DNA of 62,824 bases from an archaeon. GTDB taxonomy: Archaea > Thermoproteota > Nitrososphaeria > Nitrososphaerales > Gagatemarchaeaceae. The position numbers were made by a program, and so were the translations under genes. Positions within the stretch are counted from its first letter, which is position 1. The number at the start of each line of letters is the position of its first letter. Location: positions 1 through 62,824 of the forward strand of contig JAJYWC010000008.1 of assembly GCA_021791695.1 (NCBI GenBank), given 5' to 3'. Positions 50,780 through 60,290 of the stretch are shown here, in pieces. The notes beneath the pieces were generated by a model. The model was not told where the DNA came from, ran no database searches, and saw only the letters and a list, made by a program, of their open reading frames with translations.

Positions 50780-51480
50780 TGACCTTCGCCTTTGTAGGGT
50801 AGATCGCTCCCTTCCCGCCACCATAATTTGGCGCCTCGCCGTATGTTATCGGCTTGCTCGATAGACAAGGTCTGATTCAAGCAACACCGGACTATCAGCT
50901 GGGCGCCCTACAATATTCTTCAGATCCTCCATCTCCATCTCTGAAGCTATTGATTGAACAACGGTCCAGTCTATAGAGTGGACTTGCTACGACATAGGTT
51001 TCGGAGGTGCTCATTGCCTTGCGGCCACGTTGGTCTAGCTGCTCCCATCTTTGCCACCAGGAGCGCTTCCAACCCCGTCAGCCGGACTTCTTTGCGTCGT
51101 ATCCCGACAGTTAGGGCCGTTTCGAAAATGCGCTGAACGGATACGTCGCTCACGTCCTCACGATCTCACGATAGATGTCTATCTTTAATCCCATCTTGGG
51201 TTCTGATTACCTTCCCGTCCTCCATGGGAATCTGATAAACCCAATTGTTCCAAAAGTGAATCGTTGCACGGCGCAGCAACTGCCAGATCGACGTCCCTAG
51301 TGGTTCGGTTCGGCCCCCGTGTGTTTCACAACTGCGTAGGCCCCTACAAGGATGACCTCCAAGTCTTTCGTTATCTGATCGGTGACGCGATCGAGGTTCA
51401 CTGCGTAGGCGGGTCCGCCTCTACCTTCGCTAAGAGTTCGGCGGGGAACTCGCCTTTTATCGTTAACTGATCTCCATGCG
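50780..51480 (-). pseudogene. Decayed nucleotidyltransferase gene (toxin-antitoxin or AbiEii-like)
   Basis: On the minus strand, pieces in changing frames line up into one protein. First comes ITKDLEVILVGAYAVVKHTG, then TRDVDLAVAAPCNDSLLEQL (the GG/GA-AxxxHxG..T+DvD core of nucleotidyltransferases). Next are DGIKIDIYREIV and VQRIFETALTVGIRRKEVRL-TGLEALLVAKMGAARP, then IDWTVVQSIASEMEMEDLKN. At least three frame changes and an internal stop interrupt it. The pattern resembles MNT/AbiEii/DUF6036-type nucleotidyltransferases, a defence or addiction module now dead. Confidence 0.6.
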
Positions 51481-51708
51481 TCAGTTCAATCGCAATATCG
51501 CATCGAGACTGCGTCTACGACCGACCGCTAAACAATCCAGATAGACGCGCTGAACCTCATTCCGGAAATCATCGTACCTTGTCAATAGTGCGACCTTGCC
51601 CTTCTTACCTCCGAAAAGCCTGCTTCAATTAGCTTCTCAGCAGTCTGATTTAGGTTTTCAGGAACTAGGTGTCCCTGTACTTCGGAACAAGACCCAGAAA
51701 ATGACTGC
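51481..51708 (-). pseudogene. Decayed coding sequence upstream of the nucleotidyltransferase remnant
   Basis: Minus-strand fragments such as NLNQTAEKLIEAGFSEVRR and ALLTRYDDFRNEVQRVYLDC then LAVGRRRSLDAILRLN-stop read like protein but are split by frame changes. They may be the remains of the partner gene of the nucleotidyltransferase. No family assigned. Confidence 0.35.
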
Positions 51709-53253
51709 TCACTCTGGCGGTATCTCTCTGAAAGCCAGAGATATGTCGATTCCTTTGGCCTTTCTGTAGGCCCTCGCCACGAAGTACAGAGCTATGCCGA
51801 GGAGCAACCATCCCAAGAGGAACGCTTCCGATATCGGGGTGACAGGAAAGCCGAGCTGTGGATTAGTAACGAGCACAGCGGTATACGCTATAATGCCAAA
51901 TCCCGATATTGCTCCACAGATGGTTATGATTGGAAGACCTCCTATCTTGGCTTTGGTGTATGAGGGGGCAGAATCGAAGATCTGCTTCCTACGCCAGGGG
52001 AGAACCATGCCGGCCAGGAGCGTCGGGACGAAGGCTATCGCGGAGCCAAGGGCCGCATTCAGAAGTATGGTCGTAAGGCTGGTGTAGAGTTCAGCGACCA
52101 GCAACACCTCGCCCGCAATCAGGGCGATGATTACGGTCACGTATGGAGTGCCGAATTTTTGATGGATGTCGGCGAGCCTGATAGGCGCCACTCTATCGAA
52201 AGACCACGCGAACATCCACCTTGTTATGACCAAAATCGATTGTGGTATAACCAGGAACGCTGCTGCGACAAGTGAAAGATCGATCGCAGTACTGAGAGCG
52301 ACGTTATGGAATACGTAGCCGATGATGCTGTTCAGGTAGGGCGGGTTGACGGGACTCTGGGGTCCGATGAAATTCAGCGCATTCACAAAGTTGAAGCCGA
52401 GGGTATTGAAGTAAAGCGGAACACCGACAGTGAATACAACCCAGCTGAACATCACCGCCCCGAACAGACCTACCAAGATACTCTTCTTGACGTTCTTCAG
52501 CTCGCCTCCCACTTGCACCGGCCAGATCGTCAGCAGATAGAAGCCGAGCAGAGGAGCAGCCAGGATTGTCGGTACGAGGGCAGGTTTGGGAGTCGTATAT
52601 CCCGCAGCAGTTGCCGTCTGAATCACGCCACTGTAGCTTATCGGGGATACCGCATTCCACATCGAGACGAAGGCACTGTGGCCAATCGTGAGGACTCCGA
52701 GCATCACAAAAGGAGATACGAGCGCGAGTACGACTAGGACAGTCTGGACCTTGGCGTACGTACGGAGCGGTATGATTATCAGAATACCACTCAGAATTAT
52801 TATCACGCTATCAATCACGAATCGGACCGGAATCTCGGTGAGCGTGTTCGCGAGGCCGGTGTAGCCGAGCTGCGTGAAGAAGCTCGGAAGGTAAGTGCTG
52901 GTCACCAGGTCTGAGAAAATGGGAAGGTTGAGCGCGACGATGAATACCGCTAGCCAGCTCTGCATCAAGCCGAGCGAGGGATGGAAGATGCGACTGACAT
53001 AGATGTAATCTCCGCCAGACCGGGGGATTGCAATCGCCAATTGAGAATATACGACCAAGTAGGGAACGAGCACGATCAGAAGGAAAAGAAGGGCCACAAG
53101 TATGTCTGCGTCGGGGAGTGTAAGCGGAAAGGCGTAGTAAAACGATGTCATCGCGACGCCAAGGACGACGCCGCCGAAACCGATTCCGAAACTACTCCAC
53201 CAGCCTAGGTCCCTCACAAGGCCCGTCGCGTCCCTTGTGAAGTTCTTGGCCAA
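51709..53253 (-). CDS. APC-family amino acid permease
   Basis: A 514-residue transporter with about 12 membrane helices. The first helix region GFGGVVLGVAMTSFYYAF and the IAIPRSGGDYIYVSRIFHPSLG segment match amino acid/polyamine/organocation permeases. It appears intact although surrounded by transposase debris on both sides. A TATA element in TTTATATACG (about 53280-53289, minus strand) precedes it. Substrate unknown. Confidence 0.88.
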   Translation of the reverse strand: MAKNFTRDATGLVRDLGWWSSFGIGFGGVVLGVAMTSFYYAFPLTLPDADILVALLFLLIVLVPYLVVYSQLAIAIPRSGGDYIYVSRIFHPSLGLMQSWLAVFIVALNLPIFSDLVTSTYLPSFFTQLGYTGLANTLTEIPVRFVIDSVIIILSGILIIIPLRTYAKVQTVLVVLALVSPFVMLGVLTIGHSAFVSMWNAVSPISYSGVIQTATAAGYTTPKPALVPTILAAPLLGFYLLTIWPVQVGGELKNVKKSILVGLFGAVMFSWVVFTVGVPLYFNTLGFNFVNALNFIGPQSPVNPPYLNSIIGYVFHNVALSTAIDLSLVAAAFLVIPQSILVITRWMFAWSFDRVAPIRLADIHQKFGTPYVTVIIALIAGEVLLVAELYTSLTTILLNAALGSAIAFVPTLLAGMVLPWRRKQIFDSAPSYTKAKIGGLPIITICGAISGFGIIAYTAVLVTNPQLGFPVTPISEAFLLGWLLLGIALYFVARAYRKAKGIDISLAFREIPPE

Positions 53254-53388
53254 CCTAAGATATCACAAAACCAAAAATCGTATATAAATTTAGTGGGGAA
53301 TCTCTCCCAAATACCCATGTAGAATGAAGGAGGATGTGTCATCCCCCTTCCGCAGGGATGGGTAACATCCACTAAAGGCTAAGAGCCT

Positions 53389-53790
53389 TCACGATCCTCT
53401 CGTACTATCGGGGTCTCCCTTGTCCGAGTACCTCTCCCCTGGATAGCACCCGATGGTCCTGGCCTTCAGTCCGTCGTTGTGCCAGTCGACGTAGATGCGG
53501 ATGGATTCGTCGATCGCGTCCTTCTCGGTGTTCCTGCCCAGTCTGTGCACGAGGAACCGCTTCAACCCTTTTTGGAACGCTGAGAGCTTACCAAGCGTCA
53601 GGGGATGGTGGGGCGAAGACCAGACGTGCTTCCCAGCGATGCGGCTCTCACAATACCTGCGCATGGTCGAGTTCATCCTGCAGACTTGGCTCCCGTTGTC
53701 CCTGAGCAGTTCTCGAAGACACGGATGGAGACGCGTCATCCCATCCACGACAATACCGTCGGTGGCGCCAAATACTTAAATAGAATCCGC
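53389..53790 (-). pseudogene. Second remnant of an rve-type transposase
   Basis: A 119-codon fragment reads LRELLRDNGSQVCRMNSTMR, then KHVWSSPHHPLTLGKLSAFQ, KGLKRFLVHRLG and IRIYVDWHNDGLKARTIGCY-PGERYSDKG, the middle and C-terminal part of an integrase-core transposase with the second Asp (DNGSQ) and the region of the Glu. The N-terminal third is missing. It differs from the fragment at 50590-50712, so at least two elements decayed here. Confidence 0.7.
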
Positions 53791-53883
53791 GAGCGTCGCT
53801 TTTTCTGAGTGATGCGAATGCGAGGGGATCAACTTCATGGGAGCTGGTTCAGTTCATCACCGTTCGCGTTGTTCCTCATTTAG
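53773..53883 (+). promoter_or_regulatory. his promoter with a possible leaderless upstream ORF
   Basis: A CTTAAATA TATA element (53775-53782) lies about 32 nt before ATG 53812, which opens a 23-codon frame ending TAG at 53881-53883 (MRMRGDQLHGSWFSSSPFAL then FLI). hisG starts 63 nt further on, so the his transcript would have a leader of about 135 nt. The peptide has only one His, so a classic His attenuator is not supported. A weak CCGC/GCGG stem with a pyrimidine-rich loop follows at about 53888-53920. Confidence 0.35.
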
Positions 53884-53946
53884 TTAGCCGCCTTTACCCG
53901 TTCACTTCCTTCCTGCGGTCTATTGCGCGTATGAGAACTACGAGAG

Positions 53947-54942
53947 GTGTCGGATACGACTAGGCAGCTGAAGCTAGCGCTTCCCAAGGGCTCGCTGGAG
54001 AAGGCCACCTTCGAGATCTTCCAGAAGGCGTACTACAAGATCTCAGGTCAGGACAGGACATATCGGCCATACATCAGCGACCCAGAGATCGAGCTAAGGA
54101 TCCTCCGTCCGCAGGAGATCCCCGTCTATGTGGCAGACGGAGTCCAGGACGTCGGCATCACGGGAATCGACTGGATCAAGGAGACGGGCGCTAACGTGGA
54201 GAGGATAATCGACCTCGAATATGGGAAGGTCAAGATAGTCACCGCTTTCCCGAAATCGGCCCCCTATGAGAAGGCGAGCGAGCTCCTCGAAGACTTTTGG
54301 AAGAAGGATAAGGACGTACGCGTCTCGGCGGAGTACCTTAACATAACCTCCGAGTACCTGAAGTCCATCCCGACCTACAAGAAGCTCTTCGGAAAAAAGG
54401 AGCCGATGATAATCACGCCCTGGTGGCGCAAGGGGGACAACCCGAAGGCCAGAATCTACCTCTCGTTCGGCGCGACCGAGGCAAAGCCGCCGGAGATTGC
54501 TGACCTCATCGTGGACGTCACCGAGACGGGCACGACGCTCGAGCAGAACAACCTCCGTCAGGCGGAGACCATTATGTCCTCGACGGCTCACCTGATCACG
54601 AACAAGTCTGTGCTGAAGGACCCGTGGATGAGGGAGAAGATCCACGACCTCAAGATAATGCTCAGCGGGGTCACGGAGGCCCAGAAGAAACTGCACATAT
54701 TCGTCAACGTCAGAGAGGAGAACCTGCAGAGGCTTCTCACGGAGCTGGTGGCCCTGAAGAGGCCCACCGTGAGCCCGCTCTCCGAGAAGGGATGGTACGC
54801 CGTGAACACCGTGATCAGCAGGAGCGAGCTGCTGAAGATGCTACCGACGCTCAGGAAGCTCGCCCAGGGCCTCGTCGTGCACGAGCCTCAGCAGATACTC
54901 TCTCTCGAACAGTATTCCGGAGCAAAGGAGAGAGATGAGTGA
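53947..54942 (+). CDS. hisG: ATP phosphoribosyltransferase, long form
   Basis: A 331-residue HisG, first step of histidine synthesis. The catalytic part begins LKLALPKGSLEKATFEIFQKA and has GVQDVGITGIDWI. Residues about 245-315 form the PII-like regulatory domain of the long form (KKLHIFVNVREENLQRLLTE and GWYAVNTVISRSELLKMLPTL), which allows histidine feedback and needs no HisZ. GTG start. It overlaps hisD by 8 nt. Confidence 0.94.
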   Translation: MSDTTRQLKLALPKGSLEKATFEIFQKAYYKISGQDRTYRPYISDPEIELRILRPQEIPVYVADGVQDVGITGIDWIKETGANVERIIDLEYGKVKIVTAFPKSAPYEKASELLEDFWKKDKDVRVSAEYLNITSEYLKSIPTYKKLFGKKEPMIITPWWRKGDNPKARIYLSFGATEAKPPEIADLIVDVTETGTTLEQNNLRQAETIMSSTAHLITNKSVLKDPWMREKIHDLKIMLSGVTEAQKKLHIFVNVREENLQRLLTELVALKRPTVSPLSEKGWYAVNTVISRSELLKMLPTLRKLAQGLVVHEPQQILSLEQYSGAKERDE

Positions 54943-56227
54943 GGCTCTCCCACTAGTCGAGATAGAGAAGGGAGGCGTCCAAAGCTTCGCGGCGAAGGTC
55001 AGAGGCAGGGTCCGCGGCCAGCCCCGGGTCGAGCAGGAAGCGGCCAGGATACTCGCAGAGGTCAGGGAGGGGCGGGACCGCGCGCTGAGGAGGATAACCA
55101 GGGAACTCGACCGCGCGAGCGTGGACAAGCTCAGGGTCCCGGATGCCGAACTTCGCGATGCCCTCAGGGACGAGGACCCCGAGCTCGTCCAGGCCCTCAA
55201 GTTCTCACTCAACCGTATCAGGAAGACTCAGAGCCAGCTGCTCGGACGGCTCTCATTCTCCTACGTCTCGGACGGATTCGTGGTCAAAGTCGTCCCGAAG
55301 CCGCTCCGGTCGGTTGGTTGCTACGTACCTGGCGGGAGGGCGGCCTACGCGAGCACCGTCCTGATGACGGCCGGCGTTGCCAAGCTCGCTGGAGTGGACA
55401 GGGTCGTCGTGTGTTCACCCCCTTCGCCCGACGGGAGGGTGAACCCGGCCATCCTGGCGGCCGCGAGCATCTGCGGAGTGGACGAGGTCTACTCTGTGGG
55501 TGGCGCCCAGGCGATCGCTGCGATGGCCTACGGCACGGAATCGGTGGAGAAGGTCCAGAAGATAGTCGGGCCGGGAGGACTCTACGCCTCGGTGGCTAAG
55601 AAGCTGGTCGCAAACGACGTCTCGATAGACTTCTTCGCAGGACCGACGGAGCTCGTGGTGGTGGGCGACGGTTCCACCGACGTGAAGACGACGGCCTGGG
55701 ACCTCGTGGGTCAGGCGGAACATGGGGAGGAGACTCTCTGCGGGTTGGTCACGTGGGATAGAGGGCTGGCCCAGAAGGTGCGGTCGGAGACATCGCGCAT
55801 ATCGGGGGACGTCGAGAGAGGCGAGTTCGTCCGCAAGGCGCTCGCGAGGGGCTTCGTGGCACTCTGCGAGGACAGGGAGCAGGCGGCGGATCTTGTCAAC
55901 GCCATCGCGCCGGAGCACCTGGAGGTGCTCTGCGAGGACGGACGAGGGTTCGCGGCGAAGGTCAGGGATGCCGGTCTGGTCCTCGTGGGCGAGTACGCCC
56001 CGTGCGCCGCAAGCGACTACTGCATAGGGACCGACCACGTCATCCCCACCGACGGGTATGCGAAGCTGAGGTCGGGGTTGTCGGTCCTCGATTTCGTGAA
56101 ACTGAACTGGGTCGTCGAGGGGAGCAGGGACGGGCTGAGGAGGGTCGTCCCGTCGCTGAAGTCCCTGGCCTCGGCGGAAGGACTTCCCAATCACTACCTT
56201 TCTGTGCAGAAGAGGTTCAGGAGATGA
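54935..56227 (+). CDS. hisD: Histidinol dehydrogenase
   Basis: A 430-residue HisD, last two steps to histidine. Typical segments are RSVGCYVPGGRAAYASTVLM, VYSVGGAQAIAAMAYGTESV, KIVGPGG, IDFFAGPTELVVVGDG, WDLVGQAEHGEETL with the zinc-ligand region, INAPEHLEV-like NAIAPEHLEVLCED, and YCIGTDHVIPTDGYAK. It overlaps the HAD gene by 4 nt. Confidence 0.95.
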   Translation: MSEALPLVEIEKGGVQSFAAKVRGRVRGQPRVEQEAARILAEVREGRDRALRRITRELDRASVDKLRVPDAELRDALRDEDPELVQALKFSLNRIRKTQSQLLGRLSFSYVSDGFVVKVVPKPLRSVGCYVPGGRAAYASTVLMTAGVAKLAGVDRVVVCSPPSPDGRVNPAILAAASICGVDEVYSVGGAQAIAAMAYGTESVEKVQKIVGPGGLYASVAKKLVANDVSIDFFAGPTELVVVGDGSTDVKTTAWDLVGQAEHGEETLCGLVTWDRGLAQKVRSETSRISGDVERGEFVRKALARGFVALCEDREQAADLVNAIAPEHLEVLCEDGRGFAAKVRDAGLVLVGEYAPCAASDYCIGTDHVIPTDGYAKLRSGLSVLDFVKLNWVVEGSRDGLRRVVPSLKSLASAEGLPNHYLSVQKRFRR

Positions 56228-57279
56228 GGGCCTCCTACGAGGTCACCAGGCTCGGGGACGGAGCGGTCTTCGCGGGTCCTGGCGCGATGCGGGCACTCTC
56301 GGAAGTGGACTCGGTCGTCTTCGACTGCGACGGCACCCTGATAGACGTCCGGGAATCCTACGACGCAGCCATACTGAGGACCGTCGCGTCGATGACCGAG
56401 ACTTTCCTGGGGAAATCGCCGCCGATAGGGGAGGTCGGCGGCAGACTCATCCTTGAGGTCAGGCGCACGGGCGGCTTCAACAGCGACTGGGACGTGACGT
56501 ACGCGCTGAGCCTTCTTTCCGCTGCGGTCCTCGAGGAGGGAAAGACGGGCGCGGCCGATCTGCAGGCCCTCGTAGAGGACTTCGGCTCCGAGGAGAGGCT
56601 GAAGGGATGGAGGTCGGTCGATGAGTACCTCGCGTCGACGGGTCTGGAGTCAGCGTCGCTCAAAGAACTGCGCCGCTATATGGGCTACCCGGGGACGGTC
56701 CCGAGCAGCAGGCTGGCAGCGACTTTTGACCAGGTCTACTACGGTGAACGTCTGTACAGACGGGTCTACGGGGTCGAGCCGCTGTCGAGCTACAGGACAG
56801 GTCTCATCGACAGAGAACGGGTGATAATCTCGAGAGGGAGCCTGGACGGGATGCGCGATACGCTGGGCAGGGGTAGGATGGCGATTGCCACGGGCCGCCC
56901 GTTCGTCGCGGTCGAGCACACGCTGGGTGGACTTTTGGAATACTTCGAACGGGCCGCGTCCGTCTACATCGGGGACGGTGACATATTCCCCGAGCGCGCC
57001 GCGGAGCTGGCGAAGTTCAAGAAACCCAGCGGTGAGAGCCTTGTCATGGCGGGGAGTGAGCTCGGCTCCAGGGTGATGCTCTACGTCGGAGACTCGGCCG
57101 AGGACAGGCTGATGGTCAGAAACGCGTCGGGAGCGGCGGGGGAGCTCCTCTTCGCTGGGATCTACGGTAGCTCGTTCGACCAGGAGGAGCAGATATCTTA
57201 CTTCACCGGGGCGGGTTCTGACCTCGTGGTTAAGGACGTAAACCAGATAGCGAAGATGCTTGAGATGGCGAGAGCTTGA
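56224..57279 (+). CDS. HAD-family phosphatase in the his operon (candidate histidinol-phosphate phosphatase)
   Basis: A 351-residue HAD protein from ATG 56224, overlapping both hisD and hisB (ATGA-type junction upstream, 4 nt downstream). Motif I is VVFDCDGTLIDV (Asp34, Asp36). A Thr in MAIATGRPF fits motif II, a Lys in AKFKKPSGESLVM motif III, and LYVGDSAEDRLM motif IV. A large helical insertion (about 60-210) would be a cap domain. It is not the bacterial HisB-N type, but its place suggests it removes phosphate from histidinol phosphate. That is inference from context. Confidence 0.75.
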   Translation: MRASYEVTRLGDGAVFAGPGAMRALSEVDSVVFDCDGTLIDVRESYDAAILRTVASMTETFLGKSPPIGEVGGRLILEVRRTGGFNSDWDVTYALSLLSAAVLEEGKTGAADLQALVEDFGSEERLKGWRSVDEYLASTGLESASLKELRRYMGYPGTVPSSRLAATFDQVYYGERLYRRVYGVEPLSSYRTGLIDRERVIISRGSLDGMRDTLGRGRMAIATGRPFVAVEHTLGGLLEYFERAASVYIGDGDIFPERAAELAKFKKPSGESLVMAGSELGSRVMLYVGDSAEDRLMVRNASGAAGELLFAGIYGSSFDQEEQISYFTGAGSDLVVKDVNQIAKMLEMARA

Positions 57280-57854
57280 GAAACGCGCGCATAAGCAGAA
57301 AGACCAAGGAGACGACGATCGAGGTCACGGTTGAGGTCGACGGGGAGGGCGTCTCGGACTCGAAGACGGGGGTCGGTTTCCTCGACCATATGCTCGACTC
57401 CTTCGCCACGCACAGCCTGACCGACATCAGGGTGAGGGCAAAGGGCGACCTGCAGCACCACATAGTCGAGGACGTGGCGCTCGCTCTGGGCGCTGCGCTC
57501 AGCTCCGCACTCGGCGATAGGGCGGGCATCGTGAGGTTCGGGAGCGCGGTCATACCGATGGACGACTCGCTGGCCCTGGTGGCCGTGGACCTTGTGAAGA
57601 GGCCGTACGCCTCGGTCCAGCTCGGTCTCGAGCGGGTTGTCGTTGAGGACGCGCCGCGCGAAGACCTCGAACACTTCTTCGTATCTCTCATCACGAGCTT
57701 GGGGTCGACCGTCCACGTCAAGGTACTCGATGGCAAAAACGACCACCACAGGTACGAGGCGGCGGTCAAGGGCCTCGCGGTGGCGTTCAGGAACGCAGCG
57801 GCGTACGACAGCAGACGGCCACGGAAGACGCCTTCGTCCAAGGGCAAGATGTAG
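57276..57854 (+). CDS. hisB: Imidazoleglycerol-phosphate dehydratase
   Basis: A 192-residue HisB, monofunctional. It has the metal-binding GFLDHMLDSFATHS and LQHHIVEDVALALGAAL motifs and the second-half DLEHFFVSLITSLGSTVHVKVLDGKNDHHRYEA. TTG start at 57276, 4 nt inside the HAD gene. The next gene begins immediately after its stop. Confidence 0.94.
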   Translation: MRNARISRKTKETTIEVTVEVDGEGVSDSKTGVGFLDHMLDSFATHSLTDIRVRAKGDLQHHIVEDVALALGAALSSALGDRAGIVRFGSAVIPMDDSLALVAVDLVKRPYASVQLGLERVVVEDAPREDLEHFFVSLITSLGSTVHVKVLDGKNDHHRYEAAVKGLAVAFRNAAAYDSRRPRKTPSSKGKM

Positions 57855-58448
57855 TTGCGCTTTCTGATATTCAACTACGGGGCGGGGAACCTCTTCAGCA
57901 TCCGAGCCGCGCTGAAGAAGGAGGGTGTCTCGTCGGACATCACCAGGACCGGAGCGGGCGTGCGGCAAGCAGACGCCATCGTCCTTCCCGGAGTGGGTAG
58001 TTTCGACCAGGCATCGAGGGCACTCCCGATGCCACGCCTGCGAGAGCAGATCGAGTCCGGGAAGCCCGTCCTCGGTATCTGTCTCGGTCTGCAGCTGTTC
58101 TTCGCATCGAGCGAGGAGGGCAGGGGAAAGGGGCTGTCGGTGCTCGACGGAAGGGTCAGGCGCTTCCCCTCGAGCGTCAAGGTCCCCCAGATCGGATGGA
58201 ACACCCTGAACGTCATCCGGAGCTCTAGGCTTGCCGAAGGCGTGCCCACCGGCTCGTGGGTCTACTACGTAAACTCGTACTATCCAGAGGCAAAGGGGCG
58301 GTGCGTGGCTGCGACGACGAGCTATGGAGTTGACTTCCCCGCGATGGTAGAAGACCGCAATCTATTCGGGACCCAGTTTCACCCCGAGAAATCGGGCACG
58401 GCAGGAAGGACGATACTGCGGAACTTTGTGAGAGTGGTGAAAAGATGA
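57855..58448 (+). CDS. hisH: Imidazole glycerol phosphate synthase, glutamine amidotransferase subunit
   Basis: A 197-residue class I glutaminase with nucleophile Cys in PVLGICLGLQLFF, VLPGVGSF at the start, and the His-Glu pair in FGTQFHPEKSG. It feeds ammonia to HisF. TTG start directly after the hisB stop, and it overlaps hisA by 4 nt. Confidence 0.94.
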   Translation: MRFLIFNYGAGNLFSIRAALKKEGVSSDITRTGAGVRQADAIVLPGVGSFDQASRALPMPRLREQIESGKPVLGICLGLQLFFASSEEGRGKGLSVLDGRVRRFPSSVKVPQIGWNTLNVIRSSRLAEGVPTGSWVYYVNSYYPEAKGRCVAATTSYGVDFPAMVEDRNLFGTQFHPEKSGTAGRTILRNFVRVVKR

Positions 58449-59161
58449 TGCAACTCTGGGCCGCCATCGACCTGATGAATGGTTCTGCAGTGACACTGGT
58501 ACAGGGCAAGGAAAGCGACAGGACCGTCTGGGGACAGGAGCCGCCAGCCCTGGCGGAGAGGTGGGAGCGAGAGGGAGCAGACGGCCTGCACATAATCGAC
58601 CTTGATGCCGCGTTCGAGAGAGGCTCGAACCGGGAGGTCATCGAAGAGATAGTCCGGGAGGTGGGAATCCCGGTCCAGGTAGGGGGAGGAATCAGACGCG
58701 ACGACGTAGCTCGCGCCTGGCTGGACGCCGGCGCCGGGAGGGTCGTCCTCGGTACGATGGCGTACGGAAGCCGACCGGTGCTTACGAGGCTGCTGCGAGA
58801 CTACGGACCGGACAGGATAGTGGTAGCGGCAGACTACAAGGATGGCCAGATAGTCACGAAGGGATGGAGGGAGGGCAGGGGCGTCTCAGTGGAGAGCGCC
58901 GCAGAGGACTTCGAGCGCGCGGGGGTCGTCAACCTCCTGACGACCTCTGTGGGAAGGGACGGGATGCGCGCGGGCCCCGACGTGGAGACCGTAAGGAGGC
59001 TCGCAGAGGCGAGGAAGCTGAGCGTGATAGCCTCGGGAGGGATACGTGACATCGCGGACCTCGTCGAGCTCAGAGACGCCGGGGCGGGTGGGGCGGTGAT
59101 CGGGAGGGCGCTCTACGAAGGCACGGTCAACCTTGCCGAGGCGAAGAAGGAGCTCTCCTGA
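58445..59161 (+). CDS. hisA: ProFAR isomerase
   Basis: A 238-residue TIM barrel. It has the first-strand catalytic Asp in LWAAIDLMNGSAVTLVQG, the phosphate-binding VGGGIRR and ASGGIRDIADLVEL, and an Asp in AADYKDGQIVTKGW. It isomerises the ribosylamino intermediate for HisF/HisH. It overlaps hisH and is followed without a gap by hisF. Confidence 0.92.
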   Translation: MMQLWAAIDLMNGSAVTLVQGKESDRTVWGQEPPALAERWEREGADGLHIIDLDAAFERGSNREVIEEIVREVGIPVQVGGGIRRDDVARAWLDAGAGRVVLGTMAYGSRPVLTRLLRDYGPDRIVVAADYKDGQIVTKGWREGRGVSVESAAEDFERAGVVNLLTTSVGRDGMRAGPDVETVRRLAEARKLSVIASGGIRDIADLVELRDAGAGGAVIGRALYEGTVNLAEAKKELS

Positions 59162-59920
59162 ATGCCGCTCGCAAAGAGGGTTATCCCCTGCCTAGACGTG
59201 AAGGACGGAAGAGTCGTGAAGGGAGTCAATTTCCGGGGGCTGAGGGATGCTGGAGACCCCGTAGAGCTGGCAGAGAGGTACAGGGATGAGGGAGCGGATG
59301 AGCTGGTCTTCCTCGATATCACGGCGAGCCTCGAGAAGAGAGCCACCCTGAGGTCGCTCGTAAGCAGGGTCGCCGAGAACCTGGACATACCGTTCACGGT
59401 CGGAGGTGGGATAAGGACTATGACCGACGCGCGGCTCGTCCTGTGCAGCGGTGCGGACAAGGTCGCCGTGAACACGGCTGCCATACGGGACCCGACGCTG
59501 ATCACAAGGCTCGCAGAAGTCTTCGGGTCCCAGTGCGTCGTCGTGGCGATCGACGCGACGAGGAAGGGCAGGACCTACGAGGTCTCCAGCCACTCGGCCA
59601 CGAAACAGACAGGACTAGACGCGATAGAATGGGCGGCTGAGGCCGCAAAGCGCGGTGCCGGTGAGCTGCTCGTCACCTCGATCGACAGAGACGGGACGAA
59701 GAACGGCTATGACCTGGGCCTGCTCAGGGCGGTCACCACCCGCGTAAACGTGCCGGTCGTCGCAAGCGGAGGAGCGGGAACAAAGAGGCATTTTCTGGAG
59801 GCGCTCGAGGAGGGAGGGTGCGACGCCGCGCTGGCGGCCTCCCTGTTCCACTACAACGAGCTGACCGTAAGGGAGGTAAAAGATTATCTTGCTGCGCACG
59901 GGGTGACGGTCAGACCTTGA
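59162..59920 (+). CDS. hisF: Imidazole glycerol phosphate synthase, cyclase subunit
   Basis: A 252-residue TIM barrel with catalytic Asp residues in [18 protein letters not shown] and [16 protein letters not shown], and phosphate-binding VGGGIRT and ASGGAGTK. It partners HisH. The hisI start overlaps its stop. Confidence 0.95.
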   Translation: MPLAKRVIPCLDVKDGRVVKGVNFRGLRDAGDPVELAERYRDEGADELVFLDITASLEKRATLRSLVSRVAENLDIPFTVGGGIRTMTDARLVLCSGADKVAVNTAAIRDPTLITRLAEVFGSQCVVVAIDATRKGRTYEVSSHSATKQTGLDAIEWAAEAAKRGAGELLVTSIDRDGTKNGYDLGLLRAVTTRVNVPVVASGGAGTKRHFLEALEEGGCDAALAASLFHYNELTVREVKDYLAAHGVTVRP

Positions 59921-60243
59921 ACAAAGCAACGATGGAGGAGATAGATTTTGCGAAGGGCACGGGCCTAGTCCCGGTGGTCACACAGGACGCCAAGTCCGGA
60001 AAGGTGCTCATGGTCGCTTACGCGAACAAGGAGGCGGTAGACCTGACGCTGAGGACCAAGATGGCCCACTACTGGAGCCGGAGCCGCAACAAGCTCTGGA
60101 AGAAGGGGGAGGAATCGGGGAACGTCCAGAAGGTCCTCGACGTGCTGGTCGACTGCGACGGAGACACGCTGCTGTACGTGGTTGACCAGTCAGGACCAGC
60201 CTGCCACACCGGGAACGAGACCTGCTTCTTCAGGAAGCTCTGA
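59917..60243 (+). CDS. hisI: Phosphoribosyl-AMP cyclohydrolase
   Basis: A 108-residue HisI from TTG 59917 (overlapping the hisF stop), or 103 residues from ATG 59932. It has [40 protein letters not shown] and the metal site [27 protein letters not shown]. The HisE pyrophosphohydrolase domain is absent and no hisE is found nearby, so it must be encoded elsewhere or replaced. Confidence 0.94.
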   Translation: MNKATMEEIDFAKGTGLVPVVTQDAKSGKVLMVAYANKEAVDLTLRTKMAHYWSRSRNKLWKKGEESGNVQKVLDVLVDCDGDTLLYVVDQSGPACHTGNETCFFRKL

Positions 60244-60290
60244 CGAGCCCCGGGCAAAGCTATTATCGGCGCTCGTCAAGCGACGACCTC

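Noticed and set aside
53812-53883. Classic histidine attenuator leader
   Set aside because: Only one His codon occurs in the frame; the HH pair nearby is in another frame. Reported only as a long leader of unknown purpose.
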